Positions 7,355 through 15,464 of a stretch of 64,000 nucleotides of DNA are shown here, one piece after another. The DNA comes from Oscillospiraceae bacterium (GTDB lineage Bacteria; Bacillota; Clostridia; Oscillospirales; Acutalibacteraceae): contig CAJTCU010000002.1 of the NCBI GenBank assembly GCA_910574935.1, positions 1 to 64,000 on the forward strand, written 5' to 3'. Both the position numbers and the translations under genes were made by a program. The notes beneath the pieces were generated by a model, which was not told the DNA's origin, made no database searches, and saw only the letters and a program-made list of their open reading frames with translations. Position 1 is the first letter of the stretch. Each line of letters opens with the position of its first letter.

Positions 7355-7538
7355 CTTCTTTCCCTCCCTGTTCCAGCGCGTCCAGCTTTTCCAGCAGCCG
7401 GGGGATGTTCACAAGGTATACTGTCCCCGACTTCACGTGCGGGACGCTCCCATCTTTGCAGCCGTTGCGCAGGTAGTACATGGAGAGGCCGGTCACTTTC
7501 GCGGCGTCCTTGATTTTCATGAACGGGGTATGTTCCAT
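7347..7538 (-). CDS. excisionase-like HTH protein
   Basis: A 63-residue protein with a MerR/Xis-like winged HTH: M-K-I-K-D-A-A-K-V-T-G-L-S-M-Y-Y-L-R-N-G-C-K-D-G, then V-P-H-V-K-S-G-T-V-Y-L-V-N-I-P-R-L-L-E-K-L. This is the usual layout of small excisionases or replication regulators in integrative elements. Its start codon overlaps the stop of the preceding HTH gene (TAATG). Its place between the promoter switch and the primase mirrors xis in phage satellites. Confidence 0.75.
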   Translation of the reverse strand: MEHTPFMKIKDAAKVTGLSMYYLRNGCKDGSVPHVKSGTVYLVNIPRLLEKLDALEQGGKEDE

Positions 7539-7717
7539 TACTCCGCCTCCTTTCTCAAACGCTCAATGATTGCCAGCGCCTGCCGCCGGGTTTCCTCTGG
7601 CAGCTCGTGGTGCAATTTACGGGAAAATGAGCAGTCGTTTATCCCCAAACCTTCGGCTACCTGCCACAATTTGACCCCTGCCGCTTTTGCAGCCTGTCTT
7701 ACCTCTTGATTTGCCAT
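7538..7717 (-). CDS. small HTH protein, 59 aa
   Basis: A 59-residue protein starting M-A-N-Q-E-V-R-Q-A-A-K-A-A-G-V-K-L-W-Q-V. The core (V-K-L-W-Q-V-A-E-G-L-G-I-N-D-C-S-F-S-R-K-L) is a short helix-turn-helix of a type common at the start of phage-like early operons. AAGGAGG lies nine bases before ATG 7717. It is the first gene after the leftward promoter and probably acts as an early regulator or anti-repressor-type switch protein (inference). Confidence 0.7.
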   Translation of the reverse strand: MANQEVRQAAKAAGVKLWQVAEGLGINDCSFSRKLHHELPEETRRQALAIIERLRKEAE

Positions 7718-7744
7718 AGCTGGTTACCTCCTTGAAAATTGTTG

Positions 7745-7773
7745 TTGACCTATGTCTAAATTCGTGGTATACT
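7745..7773 (+). promoter_or_regulatory. rightward promoter of repressor-integrase
   Basis: TTGACC (7745-7750), 17 bases, TATACT (7768-7773). Transcription would begin near 7780 and cross the opposing promoter before reaching the repressor start at 7861. Confidence 0.65.
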
Positions 7774-7776
7774 TCT

Positions 7777-7805
7777 ATTGTAAACAACAAATGCAATAAT
7801 GTCAA
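7777..7805 (-). promoter_or_regulatory. leftward promoter of HTH-xis-primase operon
   Basis: On the minus strand TTGACA (7800-7805), 17 bases, TACAAT (7777-7782). Its -10 is only three bases from the -10 of the opposing promoter, so the two face each other and cannot both be used at once. Confidence 0.7.
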
Positions 7806-7860
7806 TGTTTATGGGCACATAATTTTTATATTCAACAAATATATGCACAGGAGGGCTGAT

Positions 7861-8454
7861 ATGGGAACTCTGTCAACATTCGCGGGTCGTTTCCGGGAAT
7901 TACGAGAGGAATATGGGTTCAAGCAGGCGGAAATGGGAGAAGAACTGGGGGTGAGCCGGGGCACGATAAGTTTCTATGAGAATACCGACCGGACCCCTGA
8001 TATTGAATTTGCGGCCCGGGCAGCAAAATTCTTTGGCGTATCTGCCGATTATCTTTTAGGCTTAACTGATATTCGTAGTGTAGATTCTGATATTCGGGCG
8101 GCAGGCGACTACACTGGGCTCAATGATAAAAACCTGGAGTGGCTCCATATCTGGGCGGGATATGACAACCTCACGGCCAACTGCTTATTTGGCAGCGCCA
8201 ATTTTCAATCAGCATTGGCCGAATGGAGGGAGTGGCGAAATCTAACCTTCTTGAGCCACAATGCAAAGGACAGCTCAGCAGCGGCCAAGCTGGAAAGAGA
8301 CGCCGATGTAGCATGGGCAAGGGCACGGCGCTTTTTTGACAAAGTAATGACGGATGAAGAATCTATCATTATGCGGGTAACTGCTGAAAATATGGATGAA
8401 CTGGAAAAGGCAGCTATAGAAATTCTCGGTTTAATGAAAAAGGAGGATTCATAA
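7861..8454 (+). CDS. XRE/Cro-type repressor
   Basis: A 197-residue regulator. Residues 8-60 form a Cro/C1 HTH (F-R-E-L-R-E-E-Y-G-F-K-Q-A-E-M-G-E-E-L-G, then S-R-G-T-I-S-F-Y-E-N) ending in the S-A-D-Y-L-L-G-L-T-D block. The remaining part is helical and presumably oligomerising or inducer-sensing. The start at 7861 is set by AGGAGGG eight bases upstream. The stop overlaps the integrase start (TAATG). Divergent from the xis/primase operon, it occupies the position of the master repressor of phage satellites. Confidence 0.88.
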   Translation: MGTLSTFAGRFRELREEYGFKQAEMGEELGVSRGTISFYENTDRTPDIEFAARAAKFFGVSADYLLGLTDIRSVDSDIRAAGDYTGLNDKNLEWLHIWAGYDNLTANCLFGSANFQSALAEWREWRNLTFLSHNAKDSSAAAKLERDADVAWARARRFFDKVMTDEESIIMRVTAENMDELEKAAIEILGLMKKEDS

Positions 8455-9656
8455 TGCCCAACATTAAGGAAATGCTGACAAAAGACGGCAGACGGTTCTA
8501 CAAAATCCGGGTGAGCCGTGGCCGGGAAAAGGGCTATCTCTCCACCCGCTGGTACCCGCCTGAGGGATGGAGCCGGAAAGCCATAGAGCGGGAGCTTGCC
8601 AAGCAAGCCGCAGAGTTTGAGCGCAAAGCCCAGGCCGGTGAGGTAATCAGCCGGGAAGAACAGGCCAGAATAGACCGCCAGCAGGCCATAGAGGCGGCGA
8701 AGATAAAGACCTTCAGGCAGTACGGCGAGGGGGTATTTATGCCCACAAAGGCCGTTACCATGAGCGAGAATGGCCGCAGCACCTACCAGGGCATACTTGA
8801 CCGCTGGATATACCCGGCCCTGGGAGAGCTGAAACTGCCTGAGATTACCCCGGCAGAGATAAGCGCCCTGCTGCTCTCTATGCAAGCGGCAGGCAAGGCC
8901 CAGGCCACTTGTGTTAAGGCGTACACAGTGCTCAAGTCTCTTTTCAAAATGGCCCATCTCGCAGACCTCATAGACCGCAACCCGATGGACAAGGTAGAGC
9001 GGCCCAAGCCCCGCAAGGATGAGATGAAAAAGCCCGCCGAGGCAGAGAGCTACACGGCGGGGGAGTTAAAGTATATTCTTGACTGTTTGGAGCACGAGCC
9101 GCTCAAGTGGCGGGCCTATATGTCGCTGCTGATAGATACCGGGCTACGCCGGGGGGAGGCGTGTGGGCTTAAATGGGAGTGTGTAGACCTAGACGCTGGG
9201 AAGCTTACCATAGCTGGAAACCTCTGTTACACGCCCGCTAAAGGGGTTTACATGGACACTCCCAAAAGCGGCAAGAGCCGCGCAGTGGACATAGCGCCGG
9301 GGATTGTGGCGCTCCTGCGCCAGCTCAGGCAGGAGCAAGCGGCGGGAGGGCTGTCACCTTTTGTTTTCAATCAAGAGGGTACTCCCCAGCCCATGCACCC
9401 ACAAAGCCCCACCTAGGTATATGAAAGACTTTTCTAAACGGTACAACGTGCCAGGGTTACACCCGCACAAGCTCAGGCACAGCTTTGCAAGCGTAGCCAT
9501 TACCAAGGCGCGGACGTGGCCTCTGTGAGTGAAAAGCTAGGCCATGCGGACAAGTCCACAACCTTGAGAATGTACACCCACGCTGACGAGGAAAGCATCA
9601 AGCGGGCGGGAGATATCTTCCGAAGCGCTTTGGAGGCAGCAGAAAATGGAAAATAG
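8454..9656 (+). pseudogene. tyrosine integrase of element 1, two compensating frameshifts
   Basis: A site-specific recombinase of about 400 residues. The catalytic signs are all present: R in D-T-G-L-R-R-G-E-A-C-G-L-K-W, H-K-L-R-H-S-F-A-S, G-H-A-D-K-S-T-T and the tyrosine in R-M-Y-T-H-A-D. The frame is broken twice. A TAG at 9414-9416 comes from one extra base near 9414, and a TGA at 9526-9528 follows a missing base near 9506; after that the original frame resumes. As written, no full-length enzyme is made and the catalytic C-terminus is lost. The stop is 113 bases from the tRNA-Thr att copy. Confidence 0.85.
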
Positions 9657-9676
9657 GCAATCGGTATCTGGAGAGC

Positions 9677-9699
9677 GTATGGGTTTTGGTATGGGTTTC
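9677..9699 (+). repeat. tandem decamers, candidate integrase arm sites of element 1
   Basis: GTATGGGTTT at 9677 and again at 9689, a 12-base period, 70 bases inside the att copy. The arrangement equals the decamer pairs of element 2 (9926 and 19263) but the sequence differs. Confidence 0.5.
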
Positions 9700-9723
9700 T
9701 TGGTCTGCATCAAAAGCAGTGAT

Positions 9724-9761
9724 AAAAAAGAAAACCCCCAGAAACCTTACGGTTTCTAGGG
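9724..9761 (-). terminator. hairpin with leftward T-tract
   Basis: CCC-N-AGAAACC (9736-9746) pairs with GGTTTCT-N-GGG (9751-9761) around TTAC. On the minus strand it is followed by a T-rich tract. It lies just beyond the tRNA fragment, where the tRNA-Thr terminator would originally have been, and it also separates the integrase gene from element 2. Confidence 0.5.
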
Positions 9762-9768
9762 AAAATCT

Positions 9769-9813
9769 TGGAGCTGCTATCCAGATTCGAACTGGAGACC
9801 TCATCCTTACCAA
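9769..9813 (-). repeat. att copy: 3' part of tRNA-Thr
   Basis: 45 bases identical to 19353-19397, in the same orientation. It covers CCA, the acceptor 3' arm, T arm, variable region and the 3' side and loop of the anticodon arm of tRNA-Thr(GGT). Downstream of AA at 9813 the tRNA match ends. This marks the junction between element 1 and element 2. Confidence 0.88.
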
Positions 9814-9925
9814 CACACTGAGATGTGTCCAAGCGGTGCTATCCGGCACTGTTTGGGCGTTTTTTGTACCAATATGGGTGGTCTATAACGGTATTCCACC
9901 CACTGTTTCCACACAGTTTTTCCGC

Positions 9926-9947
9926 GTGTGGGTCAGGGTGTGGGTCA
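9926..9947 (+). repeat. tandem decamers, candidate arm sites at left end of element 2
   Basis: GTGTGGGTCA at 9926 and at 9938, period 12, 113 bases inside the att copy. The same decamer pair with the same period occurs at 19263-19284 near the other end of the element. Confidence 0.55.
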
Positions 9948-9996
9948 AGCGGCAAAACTCAAAGCAAAAACCACGGGCAAAAGGGCTAAAAGTCGT

Positions 9997-10028
9997 TCTC
10001 AAAATTTGCGTTGCTAAACAAAGAAGAC
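9997..10028 (+). repeat. 32-bp direct repeat, left copy
   Basis: Matches 17911-17942 at 30 of 32 positions, same orientation (begins TCTCAAAATTTGCG, ends AACAAAGAAGAC). It brackets, with its partner, the cargo and mobilisation genes of element 2. The 9814-10046 stretch holds no gene other than these end sequences. Confidence 0.7.
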
Positions 10029-10046
10029 AACTCTCCTTTGTGTCCG

Positions 10047-10726
10047 TTAAACGCACTGCGGCAGATGCATCATATGGTGCCCAGTTATCGGCGTCAGAAT
10101 CATCCCTCCCCCTGTCAGCCGCCCTCAAAATACCAGCAGCCACACCGACCGAAAATCCGTCGTCACACCACCCACCTCAAGAATTCGCATGACCCGCTCC
10201 TCCGGCACCATCAACCGTACTTGTTCCAGAGTCAGGTTGCGAAGTATCTCCCGGGTGTTTCTGCCCACCGCCAGCATATACTCCCGCAAGGCATAGACGT
10301 CTATCCCCTTTCCCCATGCCACAGCTTCGTCAAACTCCAGTGCGTTGCCGGTGTCACTGGTAGTCGAGCCAATCTTTCTCTGCCACCCATCGGTAAAGAC
10401 CTGATTCTGGTTTGCCATCAAAATATTGCTTACCAGGTCTTCAATACGATATGTGTGCCATAACTGCCAGCACAATGGAACCTGCTTTGTGCCAGCGTAA
10501 TGCAAGTCTCCCTAGGCACTATCTTGTTTTGCCCGCCCGAAAGCATGGATTCAAGAGTATAATCCGCAATGGTTTTATCGGCTCTCCCAGAAACTTCAGC
10601 CGGATGAACCATAGCATGGACATCCAGCGAAATCTCTCTTATCCTGTCAATATCAGCGCTTTTCAACGCAGACTTCAGTTCTTCATAGCGCTTATAAAAA
10701 TCTGCAATCATTGCATCTTTTGTCAT
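10047..10726 (-). pseudogene. DinB-superfamily protein, frameshift plus nonsense
   Basis: The N-terminal part (M-T-K-D-A-M-I-A-D-F-Y-K-R-Y, with the metal-type histidine in D-V-H-A-M-V-H) reads from ATG 10726 to about 10505. An indel near 10505 then moves the match to another frame (H-Y-A-G-T-K-Q-V-P-L-C-W-Q-L-W-H-T-Y-R-I-E-D-L). This continues to a TGA at 10125 that replaces the tryptophan of the usual F-W-G. Beyond it the frame stays homologous (G-H-H-M-M-H-L) to TAA 10047. DinB-like proteins are metal-binding helical-bundle thiol transferases. This copy is dead; it trails the phosphotransferase gene. Confidence 0.7.
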
Positions 10727-11682
10727 AACGCTCCCTCCAATTTTCCAAACTGCCGAGCCAAAACACCTGTTGACCACTCATACATATCCATCGTCTCATA
10801 TTGCCGGTACTCACATTCCAGCGACACCAACAGCATCAGGTACACGTCATACCACAGCGCCCGCCGCTGTTGATCTGCCGTTATCAATCCCATTCCATAC
10901 CCAGCCAGGAAGTCCGCGTTTTGCGCGTAGGTACGGAACCCAACCTCCATCAGCGGGTCGGCCCAGAGGCTCCGCTCCCAGTCGATAATGCCGGTGACCC
11001 TTCCGTTCTCCACAAAGATGTTGCCGTCCCAGCAGTCCCAATGCACAAGCCGGGGCTCGGTAACTTCTTCGAATATTGGACGATCATGCTCAAGAACCTG
11101 CCAAAGCTTGTCTATGTTTATCTTCACGTCCACATGGCCATTCTCAGCGTCCCGAACCCCGGCTTTCAGCATTTTGCGAAACACTGGGAACCACTCATTT
11201 CCCTGGAACTCCGGCTGGCCCGGATAGCCGAAGCAGGGACAGTTTATGGCATTTATTTTGCGGTTTATGTAGCCCACTTGACGGTTGATCTCTGCAATCT
11301 CCATTTCCGTCAGGCTGCTCTTTATGACGTTAAAGCTCTGTCCGGGCAGTTTCTCCATGAAGAAATAGTTTGACCCACATATAGCGCGGCTGTCATCATA
11401 TGCAAGCACCGTCGGCGCCGGTAAGCCCGCGGCCTTCGCGGCTTTCATAGCCTCCACCTCACTGTGCATGATGTTCTTCTCGTAGGTCATAATTCTGACA
11501 CCCGAGGCAGGCGCGACCTTTAGGATGGTCTTCTTTCCATCGTCCAGCTCTATCTCGTAGGCCACGTTAAAATACCCCTCGGTAAGCTCCGTATAAGCAA
11601 CCATCTTTCTGCCGGAAAAGCAGTATTCTGCCATACGTTGAATCGTCTCCCGGCTCTGCTCATTTTTTGTCAGGCTTTTCAT
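10723..11682 (-). CDS. aminoglycoside phosphotransferase-family kinase
   Basis: A 319-residue APH/choline-kinase fold protein. The N-lobe has T-E-G-Y-F-N-V-A-Y-E-I and the lysine strand K-T-I-L-K-V-A. The catalytic loop is L-V-H-W-D-C-W-D-G-N-I-F-V (near residue 213) and the metal Asp is in G-I-I-D-W-E-R. The substrate cannot be read from sequence; the family includes aminoglycoside, macrolide and homoserine kinases. It overlaps the MATE gene by 23 bases and the DinB remnant by four, so all three were one operon. Given the neighbours, drug inactivation is plausible (inference). Confidence 0.82.
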   Translation of the reverse strand: MKSLTKNEQSRETIQRMAEYCFSGRKMVAYTELTEGYFNVAYEIELDDGKKTILKVAPASGVRIMTYEKNIMHSEVEAMKAAKAAGLPAPTVLAYDDSRAICGSNYFFMEKLPGQSFNVIKSSLTEMEIAEINRQVGYINRKINAINCPCFGYPGQPEFQGNEWFPVFRKMLKAGVRDAENGHVDVKINIDKLWQVLEHDRPIFEEVTEPRLVHWDCWDGNIFVENGRVTGIIDWERSLWADPLMEVGFRTYAQNADFLAGYGMGLITADQQRRALWYDVYLMLLVSLECEYRQYETMDMYEWSTGVLARQFGKLEGAL

Positions 11683-12985
11683 CTATAGCACCTCTTTGAT
11701 TTATGTAATTTTTCGCGGCCCACAAAGCTATGAGCCAATCGCTTGCCGCCAGCGCCCACCATACTCCTTCCACCGTCTGAAACACTCCGGCTATCAGCAG
11801 GGCGGGCAGGCGGATAAGAAACACGCTCCCCAGGGAGAGAAACAGTACCTGTCTCCCCTTCCCCAATGCCTGCAAGTATGCCTGGACTATTGGCATGAAC
11901 CCGGCAGTTACCAGCGCCCAGCAGAGCACCTGTAAAGCGCCGCCTTGAGTGAGCAGTTCTTTGTCAAACAGAGCAATGATTTGTTCTGAGGGAAAGAATA
12001 GCATAACTGCCGCAAAAACGCCATAAGCCAGCACAAATATGAGCGCATACCTCATTGTGCGCTTTATCCGGGCATAGTTTTTTCGCCCGAAGTCAAACCC
12101 CAGTATTGGCTGGATGCCCTGCATGACCCCGAAGAAGGGTGTGGACACAAAGCTCTGCACTCGGCTGACGATGGTAAAGGCGCTGATCGCCGCCGTACCG
12201 CCTACGGTCCCCAGCACCTGATTGCCAAGCGTCCCCACCAGCGAGCCGCCCAGGCTCCCCAGAAAAGCAGGCAGGCCCACCGAGACTATCTCCCTACAGG
12301 CGGGCGCGTTCCAACGGATATCACGGATTGTCACCCGGCATGGCGTTTTCTTGCGGAAGAAAAAGTAGTATACACTGTTTGCCGCCGAGAAAAGCTGGGC
12401 GATAAGCGTAGCCAGCGCCGCGCCGGAGATGCCCCAGCGAAAGCCGTAGATGAGCACCGGGTCAAGAACAAGGTTTATGAGCACAGGCCCGCTCCACTGC
12501 AATGTTGAATAGCCGATGTCCCCTTGAGCACGCATAATGCCGGAGAAGCCGGTGCTGACAACTGTACTCAGCAACATGATTCTGCCATAGTCCAGGGCAT
12601 ATGGGCGTATTTCAGAAGTACAGCCCAAAATATCCAGCAACGGCTCCAAAAGCGCCAGCCCGGCAACGGTTATAACAGTTGCGCTCAACAGCCATACGAA
12701 CATCATGCACCCCACCACCGCCCGGCCTTTGGAACCGTCCCCGGCCCCCAGGCTCCGGGATATCACCGACCCGCCGCCAGTGCCCAGGGTGGAGCTGATA
12801 CCGTTCACCAGCATTAGCACCGGGGCAAATATGCCCACCGCGCCGCTGGCTGTGCCGCCCACGCCGTTTGCAACGAAGAAAGTGTCCGTCAGGCTGTATG
12901 CATGGTACAAAAGGAGCGAAAAGGTGGTCTGAGTGCAGAGCGAGAGCATGAGCCGTCCCACCGGGCCCTCCAGCTTGTTACGCAC
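11660..12985 (-). CDS. MATE-family efflux transporter
   Basis: A 441-residue polytopic protein with about twelve predicted membrane segments in two similar halves. Typical MATE features are P-V-G-R-L-M-L-S-L near the N-terminus, the V-G-I-F-A-P-V-L-M region and G-I-Q-P-I-L-G-F-D-F-G in the second half. It starts at GTG 12985 behind AAGGGGGGA. It would export cationic drugs in exchange for Na+ or H+ at the cytoplasmic membrane. It lies between an AraC-type regulator and the phosphotransferase gene on the same strand. Confidence 0.9.
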   Translation of the reverse strand: MRNKLEGPVGRLMLSLCTQTTFSLLLYHAYSLTDTFFVANGVGGTASGAVGIFAPVLMLVNGISSTLGTGGGSVISRSLGAGDGSKGRAVVGCMMFVWLLSATVITVAGLALLEPLLDILGCTSEIRPYALDYGRIMLLSTVVSTGFSGIMRAQGDIGYSTLQWSGPVLINLVLDPVLIYGFRWGISGAALATLIAQLFSAANSVYYFFFRKKTPCRVTIRDIRWNAPACREIVSVGLPAFLGSLGGSLVGTLGNQVLGTVGGTAAISAFTIVSRVQSFVSTPFFGVMQGIQPILGFDFGRKNYARIKRTMRYALIFVLAYGVFAAVMLFFPSEQIIALFDKELLTQGGALQVLCWALVTAGFMPIVQAYLQALGKGRQVLFLSLGSVFLIRLPALLIAGVFQTVEGVWWALAASDWLIALWAAKNYINQRGAIDEKPDKK

Positions 12986-13038
12986 GAAAATCCCCCCTTG
13001 CCAAGCTCATTTTATCAGCAAGGGGGAGCTTTGTCTAT

Positions 13039-14070
13039 CTATTCATTTGTGGTATGCTCTCTATTGATTTGACTATATTTGTCTCTGTACTCCGTGGGCG
13101 ACATACCAAACTTCTCCCGCACGCTCTGGTAGACTGATGCGGCACTGCTATAACCCACGAGCTCCGCTATTTTCCCAATAGGATAATCCGTAGCTGACAG
13201 CAGGGCGGCAGCTTTTTCAAGCCGGCACTCCCGCAACAGGTCAAGGAAATTCATGCCGCACCCCTCCTTGATCAAGCGGCTGAGATAGCTTGAGCTGAAT
13301 GAAAAGACTCGTGCAAGCTCCTCTAAAGTCACAGTCTCGCTATGCTCATAGACATATTCAGTGATGCGCCCCATATCCACCGAACTGTGCCCCAGCTTAT
13401 ACCGGCGCTCGTCCCCTACCCGGCTGGAAAGGGAAATGAGCATGAGCTGTAACCAGCTGGTTTCGGCCACTTCTTTATATGGGTTTTGGCTATAGTATTC
13501 AGCCATCATGCGTTCCACGAACAATTTCTCATCGGCTGTATAGCCGGTATAGTGCAAATAGTGATAATACTCCCCGATGCCTGTCCAGAATCCGGCCTGC
13601 TGCCTGCCAAGCTGTAGAAGGATATTCTGGGAGAGCGTACCTGTTGGGATGATTATTTTGATAAGCACCGCACTCTCGTCCTCCTGCAGGAGGGCATGGA
13701 TGACGTTCTGATTCAGCAGGAATACGTCGCCCTCATGGAGCGTGATGCAAGTGCCCAGGTTCTCGATAAATTGGAGGCACCGGCCCCGGTACATATAGAG
13801 CATCTCCACAAACTCGTGTCGGTGGAAGTAGAGAGGTGTGCGCCGCACGTGCACCTTTGCAGAGAAATAGTCCTGCTTGCGAGTGAGGACGCGCTTGTCG
13901 GTGCGCACCTCGCTGACATCTGGGAATTGGTAGGTGCCGTTGGCAAGGGAACTCTCTATGTCTGGAGTAAGGCGATACTCGTCAGGCATGAGAGTTGGCA
14001 GGATTCGGTCTAAACGAGATGTCTCCTGCTTGTAGGACTCCTCTAGTATACGGATGAAGTCATCGGTCAT
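13039..14070 (-). CDS. AraC-family regulator with cupin sensor
   Basis: A 343-residue regulator. The N-terminal half contains a cupin-like segment (F-H-R-H-E-F-V-E-M-L-Y-M-Y-R-G, then L-H-E-G-D-V-F-L-L-N). The C-terminal 100 residues carry two HTH motifs, with L-A-R-V-F-S-F-S-S-S-Y-L-S-R-L-I-K and I-A-E-L-V-G-Y-S-S-A-A-S-V-Y-Q. ATG 14070 is preferred because GGAGG lies eight bases before it; the in-frame GTG at 14079 overlaps that site. It precedes the MATE gene by 53 bases and probably controls the efflux/kinase operon. Confidence 0.88.
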   Translation of the reverse strand: MTDDFIRILEESYKQETSRLDRILPTLMPDEYRLTPDIESSLANGTYQFPDVSEVRTDKRVLTRKQDYFSAKVHVRRTPLYFHRHEFVEMLYMYRGRCLQFIENLGTCITLHEGDVFLLNQNVIHALLQEDESAVLIKIIIPTGTLSQNILLQLGRQQAGFWTGIGEYYHYLHYTGYTADEKLFVERMMAEYYSQNPYKEVAETSWLQLMLISLSSRVGDERRYKLGHSSVDMGRITEYVYEHSETVTLEELARVFSFSSSYLSRLIKEGCGMNFLDLLRECRLEKAAALLSATDYPIGKIAELVGYSSAASVYQSVREKFGMSPTEYRDKYSQINREHTTNE

Positions 14071-14119
14071 GGGGTACACCTCCCATCAAAATCTGCACCG
14101 CAAACCAAAGAAAAGCGGT

Positions 14120-15088
14120 TCACGATTCTGCCAGCCACTTCTTGAACTCATCAAAAGACATTTTGCCGGCGGCGCACTCATCGCGCTTGCCCTTCGCAGT
14201 GGCGCTCCAAGCGTAGAATGTGCCGGGGCTGATTTTCCCCGCCTTAATCCAGTTAAAGCGTTTCTTGTACTCCCGGCGGTACTCCTTGAACAGTTCGTCC
14301 GAGTTTTTCTTTTCTGCCCAGCGTTTCCTCGCGCCGACTTCCCGGCAGGTGTAACCGTTTTCATCTACAGTGAGGTTGCAGAACTCCGCCGTGTTGCGCC
14401 GGGGGATGGCAAAATATTTGCCACAGTACGAGCAGATACGCATACGCTGTTCTCGCTTGACACACTCCCGGAGGGAGAACTCTACCAGGTCGGAGATAGA
14501 AGTTGGGTGTAACACTTCGGCAAAAGTACCGTTGCCGGTTCGCTCATAGATGGTAGAGATTGGCCTAAACTGATAGGCATAGAGCGGTTCTCTTTTCTCT
14601 TTGTCCAGATACGCTTGCAACTTTTCATGAACAGGTCTCTTCTTGCCGTCATCGATGTCAAGTACATCTTGGAACAGGCGCATGATTTGTTTTTGGAGCG
14701 TATCGAGGTCGCTGGGGATGTGCCGCAGCTGCTTGTGGGGGAGAATCTCTTGAACATCATCAGGATGTTGCTCTGCATTGCGGAACCGTGACTGCCAGTC
14801 AAGACGCAGGAACTCAAAATAGATGTGTTTCTTCGCAAGCTCCTCCAAAGTGCTCATCACAGCAGCCTGCGAATCAAAGTCCCGTTCCCGATAGAAATTC
14901 AGCAGGGCCTTGTCCATTTCCTTAAATAAATCTTCCATTGGCCAGATGTCCAAGTAGGTGAACCGCAAAAGGCTTTCCAGAAATGGGAAGTCTTTTTCTT
15001 TTTTGTGCGAGCGCTCGAACGTCAAATCTTTGTAAACGAAATACTCGCGACCCTCTTCAAAGTAGGTGTAGAACAGGTAGTCAGCCAT
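14120..15088 (-). CDS. uncharacterised protein with zinc-ribbon-like motif (DUF6076-like)
   Basis: A 322-residue protein. The N-terminal two thirds are helical and charged. Around residues 228-262 is a four-cysteine cluster, C-S-Y-C-G-K-Y-F then E-F-C-N-L-T and Y-T-C-R-E-V-G, resembling a treble-clef/zinc-ribbon. The last 50 residues are basic and aromatic. I associate this with DUF6076 proteins of Clostridia mobile elements, from memory. The gene starts behind GAGAGGAG and reads toward the araC-MATE cluster. Its role is unknown. Confidence 0.65.
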   Translation of the reverse strand: MADYLFYTYFEEGREYFVYKDLTFERSHKKEKDFPFLESLLRFTYLDIWPMEDLFKEMDKALLNFYRERDFDSQAAVMSTLEELAKKHIYFEFLRLDWQSRFRNAEQHPDDVQEILPHKQLRHIPSDLDTLQKQIMRLFQDVLDIDDGKKRPVHEKLQAYLDKEKREPLYAYQFRPISTIYERTGNGTFAEVLHPTSISDLVEFSLRECVKREQRMRICSYCGKYFAIPRRNTAEFCNLTVDENGYTCREVGARKRWAEKKNSDELFKEYRREYKKRFNWIKAGKISPGTFYAWSATAKGKRDECAAGKMSFDEFKKWLAES

Positions 15089-15136
15089 TTTAATTGCGCT
15101 CCTCTCGTAAAATTAAAAATATTTTTGAAATTGTCC

Positions 15137-15165
15137 TTGACAAATGAATTGCATTGTGTTACCAT
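15137..15165 (+). promoter_or_regulatory. rightward promoter of the mobilisation operon
   Basis: TTGACA (15137-15142), 17 bases, TACCAT (15160-15165), about 85 bases before the excisionase-like gene and back-to-back with the leftward 322-aa gene. Confidence 0.5.
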
Positions 15166-15251
15166 AAGGCAGTCAGCAAATCAAACTCTGTTTAAGAATT
15201 AGTCTACAACAGGTAAACGGAAAAGTCAAGAGATTTTTTAGGAGGTGCGGA

Positions 15252-15464
15252 GTGGTTCAATCAAAGTTTAAAAGCTATGAAGAACTGCCACTGTTTCTCA
15301 ATGCGAAAACAGTGGCAGAGGTTTTGGGAATCTCTATGGCTGGAGCCTATGAGTTGCTGCATCAGGATGACTTTCCTGTGCTGAGAATCGGTTCGCGCCT
15401 GGTGGTTCCCAAGGAGAAATTCCTCTCGTGGATTGAGAGTCAGACAGGAGGTAATGAGATATGA
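15252..15464 (+). CDS. excisionase/HTH DNA-binding protein
   Basis: A 70-residue winged-HTH protein starting at GTG 15252, with GGAGGT six bases away. The core L-N-A-K-T-V-A-E-V-L-G-I-S-M-A-G-A-Y-E-L-L, then V-L-R-I-G-S-R-L-V-V-P-K-E-K-F-L-S-W-I, is the standard helix-turn-helix of Tn916-like and IME excisionase-family proteins. It overlaps the next gene by four bases and is first in the xis-rep-mob operon of element 2. Confidence 0.85.
   Translation: MVQSKFKSYEELPLFLNAKTVAEVLGISMAGAYELLHQDDFPVLRIGSRLVVPKEKFLSWIESQTGGNEI

Noticed and set aside
9769-9850. Second tRNA-Thr gene
   Set aside because: Only the 3' 45 bases match; the 5' half is missing, so it is an att copy.
10125-10505. Independent 126-aa gene
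   Set aside because: It is the second half of the frameshifted DinB gene, not a separate gene.
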